Assembly (NCBI GenBank): GCA_021307315.1
Contig: JAJSPD010000059.1
Span: 186,001 to 250,000 of the forward strand
DNA length: 64,000 nucleotides
Origin: Bisporella sp. PMI_857
Taxonomy: Eukaryota > Ascomycota > Leotiomycetes > Helotiales > Helotiaceae
Direction of reading: 5' to 3'
Of the stretch, positions 10,761 through 22,917 are shown piece after piece. Under the pieces are notes generated by a model. That model saw only the letters and a program-made list of their open reading frames with translations, made no database searches and was not told the DNA's origin. A program made the translations under genes and the position numbers. How positions within the stretch are numbered: position 1 is the stretch's first letter; every line of letters begins with the position of its first letter.

Positions 10761-13700
10761 GCCGCTGAGGTGTTTCTCAACAGAAAATGCTGCGCCCATG
10801 CATACTTTTAAGCAGTGAACAAGTTAGTATCGTAGTATTTAGTAATATCGGGTCTCGAGACATATGAGATCGACTTTTTGATACTACTCTAGTATTAGTA
10901 TGAGATTCTCGTAAAGCGCTAGTCTCAACATGGAAGTTGGATCTTATATCATATTGGAATAATACCAAATATTGTGCCAAGGCCGCTTTGCGTCTTTATT
11001 ACCAGGGTCAGAAACATGGGGAAATGAACTTTACAGTTTTTAGTATGAATAACCGAATTTCAAGAGCTAAGACCCTTGCTGTATTGCGAATTTTGGAATA
11101 GCGTCATTTAGAGTTACTGTTGTAGTATATCGCGGTATAGTATGATATAATATGAGATTGCAAATTTTGCTGTAATACATATACAAATTTCAAATCTCAT
11201 ATTGCGTGGTATATAGTATTGGTTTTTAGGGGCGCCGATATATCACGATAACCCTAACTCGCACACTGCTTTTAAGGGCATGCGTAACACAGGTCAGTGC
11301 ATCGCTGGGAGAGCAGCTTATCAGTGAGCTATATTACGAGATGCCGTGCAGCATACCATCGTGCTGATGCTTATCCGCTCGATCGCGAAGGAGATGACGA
11401 TCTAGCGTGAAGTGAGGACAGCTCTTCCTCGAGGCGGGGGTGTCACGTGCTCAAAGCTGTCTAGTCTTGATGTGATCTCGCAAATACATCGGTTCGGTTG
11501 TCTTGGCGTCGATACCCAGATATTATAAGTAAACCTTTCTACTCCAGCTTAGTGTTATCAAATAAGACCCCCTTTGTATTGCTCCCCGTGGCCTAGGATC
11601 GTGATCGTGACATACGACATTGAGATTTGGCATGAGTTCTGTCGATAGACGAGTTGGACGAGTTGCCTTGTGCAAAGAATTGAAGCAAAAGAAAGCAGCT
11701 TGAAAAACACTCCCCTCTTTGTCCCAAGGGATCATCACTTTACTCTTGCGAAAACCTCCACGAGTATAATCGCAACGTTGGTCCATATACGCTGGGAACT
11801 TAGTGCAGGAAGTCGACTGTCACTATACAAATCTTTAAGCACCTGTTGCTCCACACAGTGCACCTGCTTAGATCTAAATTGATGGCAATATTGAAATCTC
11901 TACAGACTGAACTGCCTTCGGCGTAATTGTATGATGGTGAGGGATAATAAACTCTATACTGTTCATATGTCAAACCGAATCGCTGGTCCCATACCATGGT
12001 TGTGCCAGGCGAGTAATAGAGTTCCATATTTTTTAGAATTTACAAACCTAATTCTAAAGCTACAGTTCTTACAGCTAACCTTGAATCGTTTTCTATCGGA
12101 ATTGGCTACTTTGTATGACTCTCCAAAGTTCCCAATATACTCTTTAATCATGACCGCCGCAAAAGCTACACTGTCGAATGTTTGGCCTACAACAAGCCTC
12201 ACGTCAATTACAACAAAGGTTTGCACAGGGATGAATATAAAACTTGAAACCGAAGGTTTAATTGTACGTCGTGTGTGGGGTATACATGCAGTAGTGCCTT
12301 AGCAGTAGATCACAGTATCCCTGTCTTATTTTCCTAGTCAGGCAAAACCTTAATCTTCTTTTCACCTTCCATCTGAGCAGAGCTTTGATCATCACGGCAA
12401 TTGCGGACTAGATCTACTGGTTGACAAATACCAAATATTAATAACATTTTCTTTCGCTGGTTTCGATTTAGTCTCCGGGCATGACTAGCTGCCCCTTTGA
12501 CTTGAGTTAAGTGTGAATGTGCCTGATCGGAGTCATAGCACAGCCTAAGGAATCCTAAACTATAGCCGAAGGATCCGAAGCACACCCTGCGTCAACCTAC
12601 GCATTATAAATTTAAACCCCGTTTTGGACATTTCTGTACCCCCGCTATGGTTTCGTTACTGAGCTGTGGGTCGGAATCCGGATTTTGCTTCTTTACAGGG
12701 TCCTTACTGCCACTGATGGTGATGACGATTATGATGATTTTTATTTGCCCGGCTCTAAATCTAAGGCAGTCCTGCCGGAGCACTATCTTGTTATGAACAC
12801 GTGACTAGAAACTTAGCTCAACGTTGCCAAACAATCCTAAGCTAACGTTATTGTATTTGTTTAACTCTTTGATATAAGAAATCGCATTTGTACACGAATG
12901 CGCTGCTATTAAAGTTTCCGTATAGTTGCCGAAGATGGCGCAAGAGGCTGTTGTACTAATCTTGAGGTTTAGAGCTCTCTATACGCGGTCTATAGGTCAT
13001 ACAAGTCCAGATAGTATTCTTTAAACAGCTAAGTCGCACTAAGCAACGGGAACTCCGGTGCCTCCGTTAGGCAAGGTATTATACAAGATTATATATACAT
13101 AGTTGGGCATATGAGACCAACTTCGGATTTTATACCCAAATTTCCAGAATATCAGGATAGAGCATGCTTCCGACGTGGACTAGGACCAGCGCGCCACGCC
13201 CCACTTCATCATGTCTCCATGACTAGCGACCTCCTCCACTACGCTTGGTCTGGCTTATAACTACAACTATATCCATATATTTGCTCCTCCTTTGAGCCTC
13301 AGGCCCAAAGTTTCACGCGTATGTCGGCTCGAATATCCCGACCAAGGAACGTCGAGTCTACTTACCACCTTAAGTAAGGTACCTTAATGGAAAGGCCCCA
13401 TCAAACTCTATACAGACGGAGACTCTAGTCTAATGTGTCGACCAGTCCTAGGTCGAGTCAACGGACTCTCGTCAATGTAGCATTCTAGCTAATAATCGAT
13501 GGGCACTGGTATTCTACTTTCAATGTAGTACCTGGAAGATAAGCGTGACGAGTTGGCAGAACACTCTTAGAATCACCTTAACAAACTCAAATTTCCTTTG
13601 CGAAGCGGACCTGTAATTTCCCGTCACGTCTTCTGTTTGATCAATATACTGCCTTTATTCGTTTCCATGACTCGACACCACGCTGTTAGACAAATACGTC

Positions 13701-14336
13701 AATTCCAAATCCTAGGTCTCTAGTTACAGTATACCAAGAATCGATATCAGGATATTGATTCGAGGAAACCGTTTCGTGCTCGCATTCTCCGTGCACTGAA
13801 CCATTTCTGATCCCCCCTTTAAGATCTGCTTAAACACCCTGTTTCTACAGTGTATTTTATACCCAGTTTTTCCACCTTATTCTTTTATACCTTGTCTTTA
13901 CACTTCAACTTTTCACTTTTCACTGTCCACTCTCGTGCAGGCTCGGAAGCTTTCATGTGGGTGTCTGTGCTTGTGGGCTGCTTGAAGCAAATACCGTACA
14001 ACTATTCGTGACTCTAGGATTATTCACCCTTGATGAATATTGCTCCGCATACAATTGATCGCCATGTGCGAAAGTAATTTGCACTTTGACTTTGTACTTA
14101 ACTTTGTATCCGTTTCCGTACCTTGTCTTTGTGCTCAAGTGACCGGTCTTCCTGGGACTATCGAGGTTACGGTCGGTGAATGAATAAAGCGGTTCTGTAA
14201 TATGCGGGAAAATTGGATACATGCTTTGGCCTTCCACGCGAGAAATAGATGACAGCGGTATTTCGACGGGAGCCACGGATTGCTACGACAACTGTCGTCA
14301 AGGCGGCATAGATTGCCGTAAAGCTCGGTGACAACC
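10761..14336. other. AT-rich gene-free stretch
   Basis: No convincing coding frame was found. Around 11,145-11,205 there is an imperfect palindrome built on AATATGAGATT on one side and AATCTCATATT on the other, within a run of TAGTAT-rich sequence. The last kilobase becomes pyrimidine-rich and would contain the upstream region of the oxygenase gene that follows. Confidence 0.4.
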
Positions 14337-14344
14337 TATATAAT
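14337..14344 (+). promoter_or_regulatory. Possible TATA box of the EFE-like gene
   Basis: The sequence TATATAAT lies 86 nt before the chosen start ATG at 14,430. It argues against translation beginning further upstream. No other promoter element was identified. Confidence 0.4.
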
Positions 14345-14429
14345 GCTGGTCTCGCAATGCTCTGAGTTGCACTTTAAATTGCTCTTTTCCTATAGCATTT
14401 GTAAGATACCTACAATCAGACTCAACAAA

Positions 14430-15754
14430 ATGATTCAAAGTGCAAAAGGGACTTTACGCTACGCAACCCTTTCAACGGCGCGAGTACGTTCGCAAGCCAA
14501 ATTCTTTATGGCACCGTTGAATGCCCCTCGAGCATTCTTCTGCTCTCAAGTAGCTAGACAGCCGTCTGGCCAAGACTCTCGCACTTCGGAAGTGATGTAC
14601 AGCGCTTCTAAAAGCAAGATGCCGCCTTTTCACAAAGGGACGGTTGGAAATTTGAAGACCTTTGTGCTCCCTGAAACAGTCGATGGCCAGGAAGAAAACA
14701 AAGCCATGGCAGATGCCATGATTCACGAATGGCGCAATACGGGAATCTTTCAGATACAAATGACTCCATCTCAGCAAGCCTTGCTCACAGATTGCTTTAG
14801 TACTTCTAAAGAATTCTTCCACCACTCATTCGAAGAAAAATCCAAATGCGTAGACGATCAAAGTTTTGCAGGGTACATTGCTTCCGGAGAAGAGATTACC
14901 GATGGCATTGCAGATTATTCGGAGATTTTCACAGTCACAAAAGACTTGAAGCAGTCCGATAGTCGGGTGCAAAACCGATGGCCTTGTCACGGACCAACAC
15001 CATGGCCAACCGAGACTTACGAAGCTAAAATGAAGCAGCTGATGGCACTCTTGGGAGACTCCGGAGAGAAGCTCCTTAAACTTACGGCGCTAGGCCTGGG
15101 GCTCGTTAACCCAAATGCCCTTCTCGATATGACGGAGGATGGTTGGCACCACATGCGAATTCTACGGTTTCCGCAAGTTGACAAAACAAATGGGAAGGGG
15201 AAGCAGGGTCGAGGAATTGGCTCTCATACTGATTATGGGTTACTGGTCATTGCTGCTCAGGATGATGTTGGTGGCTTATTTATCCGGCCTAAAATTGAAG
15301 GAGAGAATACAAAGAATTGGAAGGAATCTGCGGCTGGAAAGCATGAAAATGACGATAAATGGCTTTTTGTGCCGCCGGTGCCAAATACACTAACGGTATT
15401 TCCAGGTATGCAAACTATCTTCAAGAAGACTGGTGGTATAAGCTGACCACTCCTGTGTCTCTAGGGGACATGATGCAATTTTTAACAAATGATTTCCTTC
15501 CCTCTACACCCCACAAAGTAGGACTCAACTACAAAGAACGCTACGCATTTGCCTATTTCCATGAGCCGAATTTCTCGACCGTTGTAGAGACTTTGCCAGA
15601 GTTTCGAGAGAAGATTCATTATGGAACCCACTTTACGAACATGTTCATGCGAAATTATCCAGAAAGAATTACGGCTGAGAGAATCCACAAGGAGGGAAGA
15701 ATGGGAATTTTGGAGGAATTGCGGCTGGAAGCGATGAATAGGAAAGAGGTATGA
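14430..15754 (+). CDS. efe: 2-oxoglutarate/Fe(II) oxygenase of the ethylene-forming enzyme family
   Basis: The model joins 14430-15405 and 15465-15754 across a 59-nt intron (GTATGC...CTCTAG), giving about 421 residues. From about residue 70 the protein follows the ethylene/succinate-forming enzyme family block by block: NLKTFVLPE, GYIASGEEITDG, WPCHGPTPWP, GWHHMRILRFP, GIGSHTDYGLLVIAAQDDVGG, NTLTVFPGDMMQF, STPHKVGLN and AYFHEPNF. The metal ligands are the His and Asp of HTDY and the His of PHKV; the Arg of KERYAF should hold 2-oxoglutarate. Family members convert 2-oxoglutarate to ethylene and CO2 with L-arginine as co-substrate and also hydroxylate arginine; the E-E of SGEE and the Arg of HHMR fall in the arginine pocket region. 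The first 70 residues are rich in Arg, Ser and Ala and poor in acids (MIQSAKGTLRYATLSTARVR), suggesting mitochondrial import. ATG 14,430 has good context (AACAAAATG). The gene is isolated among repeats. Family assignment is firm; ethylene output is inferred. Confidence 0.9.
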
Positions 15755-15960
15755 AATAGTGGGTCACGTAATATAGATGACTTAGAGGGTAGGCTTTTGT
15801 GTTTAATCTACTCAGATTGTTCTGGTCCTATCAAGGTGTCAATTAGTTTGCTAGTTTAGAATTTGTACTACAGGACAAACTAGCTCGTATGGATTTCGTT
15901 AACCTAGGATGAAGATATGTTTCAACTAGTTTGTACTGGCCTAGTCAGCTAGCTACTAGA

Positions 15961-16146
15961 GAGAATATCATATTATATGCCAACGCATGTCCCTTCCATA
16001 GTAGACCATGTATTTCCCAAATGGGCTAGCTAACTGACCTTCTGGCCAATCAGGAGCTTCCATTCCAAGGCGCTCTTTCCGGTAGTTCATTTGCCTTAGA
16101 TGCTCAACAAATGCATATCCAATCAACACCGTCACAATAACCATTA
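15961..16146 (-). pseudogene. Fragment of an unknown protein gene (copy A)
   Basis: The minus strand reads a hydrophobic stretch (MVIVTVLIGYAFVEHL) then RQMNYRKERLGMEAPDWPEG and QLASPFGKYMVYYGRDMRWHII before a stop. It looks like the C-terminal end of a membrane-associated protein, but I do not recognise the family. A second, more mutated copy of about 130 bp occurs at 31,741-31,876 on the opposite strand. No upstream exon could be connected. Confidence 0.45.
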
Positions 16147-16380
16147 ACGACTCATGTTATCAAGAACACAGCCGGAGAAATCCTTGGCACAACCACATCT
16201 ATCCACACCTTCGCATTGAGACCGAAATTCGTTCAGGCTCTTATCCTACTTCAAGTCCCCAGATTCTTCTTTCCATGCGCGCAGGCCCTTCGACAACAAG
16301 CAGAAACTAGCCTCCCACTTCTTAGCTCATAGATCTACAGACTCTACCAGTCCGTCCCAGCCACACTCCCAGCAGCCATG

Positions 16381-16769
16381 TGTAACAGTTATGGTCGGTT
16401 ACAGGCTGTAAGCGAACCATCAGGGTAACGAAAGCTAGATGAGGGCCGGCCGAAGACTTGCAGCTACAGAATTGCAGCCACTATAAAGGCATATAATCTA
16501 GACTGTCATGGACTCTGGCTGCCAGAATTCTGTTCAGGAATACCGAAGCTTGAACTTCGGTAACTTCGTAAGTAAGGAATACAGAACAGTTGGGGAACAA
16601 AGGATATAAAAGAAAGTTCGAACTTTCTGGAGGAAAGCAAGCTTGAGTATTTCTTCATAATTAGAAAGCCTACTTTTGATATTAATCCATCACTATTACA
16701 ATTACATCGCCAGTCACGTGTTTTTACCTGTTATATTGCAATCCCTCCTGCTGCCCTCTGTTTGTTACA
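16381..16769 (+). mobile_element. Solo LTR, 389 bp, family L1 (TGTAACAG...TTGTTACA)
   Basis: It begins TGTAACAG and ends TTGTTACA (TG...CA ends). It aligns over its length with copies at 27,318-27,694 and, inverted, at 55,522-55,911. Shared internal blocks include CGGTTACAGGCTGTA, GCAAGCTTGAGT and AGTCACGTG. Flanking 5-mers do not match, so the target duplication is lost or an end has recombined. No internal retroelement sequence is attached. Confidence 0.8.
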
Positions 16770-17297
16770 CCTTTAGTGGAACGGCTGGAGCTGCTAATAG
16801 TCATTCCGCACTCTCTATTCTTCCAGTTAGAGATAGCGGTGCTTTCCGGCTCTTACGGACTTTACTGTGCTGTAAGATTCAGGCTTTGGCGCTTAGAGCT
16901 TCTGAGTAACGGCATGCTCGGCTTGTTCTCAGATGATAAGAGTGTTCTCTCAAGGAATTCTGCTACCTGAGCCTAATTTAGTGGTTGACCTGGGCATGCT
17001 GATGTTAACTAGGAAGTAGCGAATGAACCTTTTGTACGGAATGTCCAACAGACGACTGCGAAGACGGCGTACCGAAAGGAGATCGGGGAGGCGTGGCATA
17101 TATCCGCGATAGTGAGTAGGCTGAAAATAATAAGCTGTGCGATGAAGGGAACCTCTATGAAAGCTCTATATCCGAACAATATAGGACTAGAAGAACAGCA
17201 GGGGGGCTTGCAACAAGTTATTGTGCTCAATTTTTTATAGGGAGAAGGTGAAGCCGTTATGAAAGGGTATCATATCCCTTCTTATCAATTAGTCAGG

Positions 17298-17690
17298 ATC
17301 AGCCGTTACAGCCGAAGATGTTCGAACACCACTCGGCCCGCTATCAATACAACCCTTCACATCTGCCTTGCAAGCTCGCCCGTACACAGTGAGGGCCCAG
17401 CGATGTATTTCATTCACACAGTCGACAAAATCCTCGACCTCGACCTCACCAAGCAATTTACCACGAGACACATTAGACATCTTGCAACCACACCAGATCC
17501 AGTCTGCTTCGATATCTTGTTGCGAGACGTCTGGCCGAATGCACCAGAATTGATACTCGCTGCCGGCGAAAGTAATCCCGTAATATCGGGTAGCAGACAT
17601 CACCTCATTCCATAAGGCTCTAGTATGGCGGGGATTAGTAAGGGGGACAGTTGATGCTTGATGATGCTTCAGCTTCAGCAATTGCCTAGC
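17298..17690 (-). pseudogene. 3' fragment of an unrecognised fungal gene
   Basis: The minus strand holds an uninterrupted 130-residue frame with convincing protein composition: RALWNEVMSATRYYGITFAG, EYQFWCIRPDVSQQDIEADW, IWCGCKMSNVSRGKLLGEVE, WALTVYGRACKADVKGCIDS, ending at TADPD. There is no ATG in good context at its 5' end. The upstream sequence turns to stops, so only the C-terminal part of a gene seems to survive, 300 bp from a transposon. Function unknown. Confidence 0.45.
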
Positions 17691-17999
17691 TGTAAATGCC
17701 GCTTTCGGTAGCGATGTCGCGATCTTGACTTCCTGCCGCGGCTGAGGGTCGCCTGTAGTCCTTATTTTGGGCTTACAGCAATCTCTACGTTTTGGCAGAC
17801 GCTGCCTAGTGTTGTTGTTCCCGATATCACCAAGCGCGCGACGAGGCGGGTGCGTCTATGGATATAAATGTCAGAAATGTGTTCTATGAAGCAGGAGGAT
17901 TTGAGAGGGTATCACAGCGATTGAATACAGGCTAGTGGGAGCGATACAGATGATGATATTGTCTACAGTTCTAAGCCGTAAATATATACGTGGCAGGTA

Positions 18000-20183
18000 A
18001 CCGATATCCCGTGACAAATCCCGCCCCGCATCAAATCCCACTCAAATTTATCAATTGAACTTATGGTAAAAAATTAATAAAAAATCAACCACAAATCTAT
18101 ATACAATAAAAGTAGGCTCAATCGATTTATAATGATTTATTGTATCATTTTTACAAAGGAGAAGATTCTTGAAAGCGTAATGGTAGCTTAATTGCCCTTC
18201 CAACTCGATTTTTCCGCACTACTTCTTCTACAACAACCTTCTTATCTACTACTTGATTTTGAGCTTTCATTCTAGGCTTTGAAGTTGAAGGAGCTTTAAT
18301 AGATGCCTTTTGAGGTTTTGGCATTTCTTGTGAAGCCAAGTTAGGTGTAATAGTAGTAGAAAGCGACTTTTTAGCTGGTGACTGTAATCGAGGAAAATTC
18401 TGGTCGGCCTCCTTTCTCTGTAATTGAGCTTCAGCTAGTCGAGCTTTCTTTTCTTTTACTTTCTTGACTTTGATAGCTTTATTAAGTTCAATTTGAACTT
18501 TTCGAGCTTTCTTTTGATCCTCTATAGCTTTGGCTTTCTTTTCTTTTCCTAATTGGTATTCTTTGATTCTCTCGACTTTGGCTGGCGAATACACAATAGT
18601 TCCTTGATCAGGTTCTCTACTCAAATCAAGCTTTCGGCCTCTTTTTCTTTTTGATTTTTCATATATAATAGCTTCTCTTAACCCCTTATTCTCGTGTTCC
18701 GCGATATTAGCTTTTGCAATTGCGGTTTCTAGCCTTTTGAACACTTTTTGTATGACGTCTTCACCAGGATTCTGTTGATATGCTTTCAGAGCCAAACGTA
18801 CAGTTCTGGAGTTTGTAGGCGTAGAAATCGTATTAGGAACCTTTTCCGCAATAGGCTTTTTAATACGTCGTACTGAATTGATTATATCTTCCCGATTGAC
18901 TGGCCAAATACCAGGCTTTTGAAAAGCATGCTGGATATTCTTTTCGGAAAAAACTTCATCAAAAGAAGGCTTGAATAGATCAAAAAACATGCTTTTGCTC
19001 ATAGCTGTAAAGCCACCGCTGCCCGCCAATAGCATATCGAGTCGTACGGAGTAAGCTGTAGCAAGAGGGCCGAACAGGCCAACATCGAGAGGTTGCAATT
19101 TGTGTGTAGAATGAGGTGGTAAAATCAATATGATTATGCGGTGGCGATCGGCCCATTCGACGAATTCGTAATTTACATGACTAGAATGGCCATTTACTAT
19201 CAATAGACGCTTAGATCGAGAACTAGCTGGCTGAGTATGGCGATTAAACACTTTCTTTAGCCACTCTATTCCGAGTTTATTACTACTCCATCCATTCTCA
19301 GATGAAGCAAAACAAGTATTTGAATCTTTATTGACGTTTTCAAGCCAACTAGATTGCAGTTGGTGATTTGATCCTTTGTAGATCAAGAAAGGAGGAATAG
19401 CTTTTCCTATTGCTGAAATGCAGGCCAGGCAACTAATGAACTCTCGATTGCCGTCTTGACGATTTTTCATTCTACCCAGCTTATTTATAGCTTGCTGACT
19501 TATAATCCTTTTCATTTTACGACCTATTCCTATAAGAAATCCTTTTTCATTAAAATTATATATATTGTTGGCTGTAATTTGATATTTTTCAATTGTACGC
19601 TCCAGCTGCGGAACGTAGCTAGTCAGCCAATTACTCTCTCAAAAATTAATATTAAATCAACTACTAAACCGAGTGACTTACGTTGTCATAAAACAATTGA
19701 AACATAGGCTCATATTCAGCTGCAACTCGCAAATTATCAATGTTACGCAAGTACATCGATTTAAGTTCCGATTTATACCGAGCCACAAATTGGCCGACCC
19801 AGTTCTTCCCTACACTCTCTCCTTTTAGCTCTTCCGCAAGGTTCCTGACTATTCTACTGGTAGGAGGCATTTGCTTTTCACTCAAATAGTTAATCCTACG
19901 AATGAGCTCTCGTTCCTGAAGGTCTGTAAAGCATTGTCGGCCAACAGAGTCTGCATGGGCTTTATGACAGGTTTGACCCTTCAGCCTTTTGCTGATCGAC
20001 GTACGATCACATCCAAAGTGTGCCGCTGCTTGGGAAGCATTTGGAAACTCCCCTGATCGAATTGAATCAACAGCTTTGTCAATAACGTCTGATTTGGCGT
20101 AGTTATTCATGTTTGAAGATTTATATAGAATGCATTTTTGAGTGGGATTTGATGTGGGACGGGATTTGTCACGGGATCTCGGT
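18000..20183 (-). mobile_element. Fot1/pogo-type DNA transposon, full length, 2,184 bp
   Basis: The terminal inverted repeats are 47 bp (18000-18046 and 20137-20183) and match at 44 of 47 positions, beginning ACCGATATCCCGTGAC and ACCGAGATCCCGTGAC. A TA dinucleotide flanks each end (17998-17999 and 20184-20185), the normal target duplication of the Tc1/mariner superfamily. One spliced transposase gene fills the element on the minus strand. The high end-to-end identity implies a fairly recent insertion. The interior is not shredded by RIP. Confidence 0.95.
18151..20110 (-). CDS. Fot1/pogo transposase with two catalytic Asp replaced by Asn
   Basis: Exons 20110-19682 and 19605-18151 join across a 76-nt intron (GTAAGT...CCGCAG), giving about 627 residues. 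The N-terminal region has a helix-turn-helix (NASQAAAHFGCDRTSISKRL) and a CENP-B-like second DNA-binding part (RRINYLSEKQMPPTSRIVRN). The DDE domain follows, then a long Lys/Glu/Ala-rich, probably coiled C-terminus (about residues 420-560). Fot1-type enzymes use Asp in NFDEKG, Asp in VDGH and Asp in QPLDVG. Here the first two read NFNEKG (codon 19549-19551) and VNGH (codon 19192-19194), while the third, QPLDVG, is intact 36 residues after the second site. The frame is otherwise fully open. I infer no cleavage activity, although DNA binding may persist. Confidence 0.9.
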
Positions 20184-20185
20184 TA

Positions 20186-22915
20186 TTGTCTAGCTCCTTG
20201 GCCTACTTACGTAAGCCGATTCCTGACAATAAAGATGGTGAAGATGTGATTTCATTGAACAGACTATTCTCATATGTTATCACCATCAAGCGAAGATACA
20301 ATCGAAGAGGTAGATGGTGGCTCTTTCGGGGTCGAGTCGAAGGTGATTGTTGATTTGGTTGCTCGGCGCTTTTGTTCTTCCATGCCGGTCCGGATTATTT
20401 AAGGCTAAGCCACTTTAGGCCTCATCACGGCAGATATAAAAAGTGGCATAAAATTATTACAACCAAGACTCTGAAAGACTTTGTATAAATAAATTAATAT
20501 CGGCGGCAAACTCTTAGATATATAAATAGTTTTGATTGTGTAACGGTATCTGAGTGCTTTAACAATCGAGTCAATCAAGCACCTGGTCAGGATGAAAAAC
20601 CCCAGCTCGAGCGAGAAGCCAAGTCCCGGAAAGACTGTCCATGACCTGGAGAATGCCGATCCACCTACAATCTACCCTCAAAATGAGACATCTAGGCACT
20701 AAAGTTCCTTTCGCGGTGCAAATGGTTAGCATGTTTTGAAAGGTTCCTGTATCGTGGATGATAAGCTTTCTTTCCCCAGTTTATAACTCTTATCCATAAC
20801 TTCTATAGCGGCCCATTTGTTTGCTGGTTGAAATGCTCTATTATTTTGGCCTGATCTGCTAAACTTGAGCGTACTTTGCGTTCCCTCGGGAACCCATACA
20901 CTACGCTAAACAGAGTTACCTCATCGTTGTATCTGTCTAGAATAGTTGTGGAAAATCCAATAATCTCTCTGCCTTTTGTCACTCTGCAAGTGAATTCGAA
21001 CTTCGTCGCTCGGACCCGGAAACATATTCCCCCTGCTCAGGTATGGAGACTTGATCTATAGTTGGTACACATTTTCCACTGTGTTCAGGTGTTTTGAGCA
21101 AATCGATTTTGTATTAGAGAAGGTAAGTGCGCCGACGAATGGACATGAAATTAATTATGGGACCAGCCAAATGTAAAAGCTAAAAGATTGTTTATAAACG
21201 TTCTTCTGAGTGGCCTCGCAATGCAAGGAGTAACCGCGCAAAATATGAGACAGAGTGATATTATCAGAGTCAGCCACGGATGAAGCTATTAGTTTATTTT
21301 TTAGCCCAAGTATATCGTATTTTCAACAGCTCGGGTTTTCACCCACTTGAGTACTGTTTGCTCTATTCAAAATTACTTGACTCACAGAAAAGATCTCTGC
21401 TCGGCACTCAAAAAAGAGTGAATAAAAAATGGAAGCTAAATCTGCATAGTGAATGTCCAGTGAATTTCGTCATCCAGATTTGACGTAAGAGCTTTTTCTA
21501 ATACTAAGTCCAAGTTAACTTTCGTTTATTCTCACTCTTCATATAGGCTCATCTGTCGCGTTCGGACATTTGTGGGGTTTGCTGTCCTCCAAAAAATCGG
21601 AGTCCTACATCGGTAGCTGCGACGCTAAATATTGAGAACTCCCCGACTCCTTGTGAGACCTTGACCGAGGCACTTGGGCCTTTTGCGGGGTGGTGTTTGA
21701 CCGCCTCGAAGTCCGTTCCAAGACCTCTCTATTCTTTTTCTAGGTCGGGGTTGTGGTGCAGCATGCGGCAGTCGTGGGTATCACATAAAAATTTGGTATA
21801 TCAGAGTTGGAAAGCCTATTGCGGATGCGGTGTGCTTTAGGATTCTGTAAAGTTGACAATGGCAAAGTAACTCTAAGAAAGGATACTCACTGGCAACTCC
21901 TTAGTTCTCACTATGTATTTCTGGCTCCAGAATCGACTTTTGGTGGCTCGTATCCCTTTCCTCGTCCCAATAGTTGACCTCTACTACGCGCTCTAATGCT
22001 CCAACAGGCAACAATTGCTAGTGATTTAATCTAATTAAGCCTAGGCGCTATGGTAAGATTGTCTCCCGCACTCAAACCCTTTGGGCTAGTACAAATACTC
22101 AACCTGGACACCTAGGAAGCCGTCCATAGTACGAAGAGATATTCCTACCGGAACATTTTACGCGTTCTTAGTCGTCTTAGTCCTCCAAAAGAAAGCTGCG
22201 GGTCATAATTTTTATCGTTCTTGCATCATTCTGACCAACATGACACCTCAACAACGCTCAGAAGCTTGATATTGCTCGGTCACATCACAAAGCCATCCAA
22301 ATAAGGGCTGTCTGGGATATTGATAGTATAATAGCTCACGTAAAATGCCTCTAGAATTCGCTGAGCTTTTATTCACCTTACAATTCCGAGACTGCATTGG
22401 AGGGTGGTAAGCTTGGTCCCAGGTCCGGGTTCGTGTTAACTTTCATGCCCCATGGGGCATCATAGGGTAGTGTGAAATACTGCCTCTTTACTTGTAAAAG
22501 GATTTTGCTTACGCTTTAATCAGCTATCGGAGAGTGGCAGACGTGAAGGCATGTGAGGTAATAACTTTTGTTAGAGTAGATTTGAGTTATTTGGCGTAAA
22601 CCAAAGTATAGATCAATAAATGTATGGTTTCTTGTACAAGTTTCTAGCAGACGAGAATATATTAAAGAAAAGCACAAAGTCGTTTTTCTTGAAACAAGAG
22701 CTCTGGAACAAGCTACACGACTGGAGATTGACGACCGCAACGACGATTGGAGGATTCGAGCGGCAGCTATGACTCGACAACACCATTACCAGCACTTCCG
22801 TGGCCAAACCTAAATCTTTAGCTCTTATCGCAATCGACGTCTCTTTACATTTATCTAGTAACAACCCCGACCTTTTCTAGCTCAATCTTCCATATCACAC
22901 ATTATTCGGGCCCCT
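20186..22915. other. Intergenic, no gene recognised
   Basis: Short open frames at 20,876-21,061 and 21,280-21,483 lack motifs and good start context. No inverted repeats with target duplications or RNA genes were seen. Confidence 0.4.
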
Positions 22916-22917
22916 GT

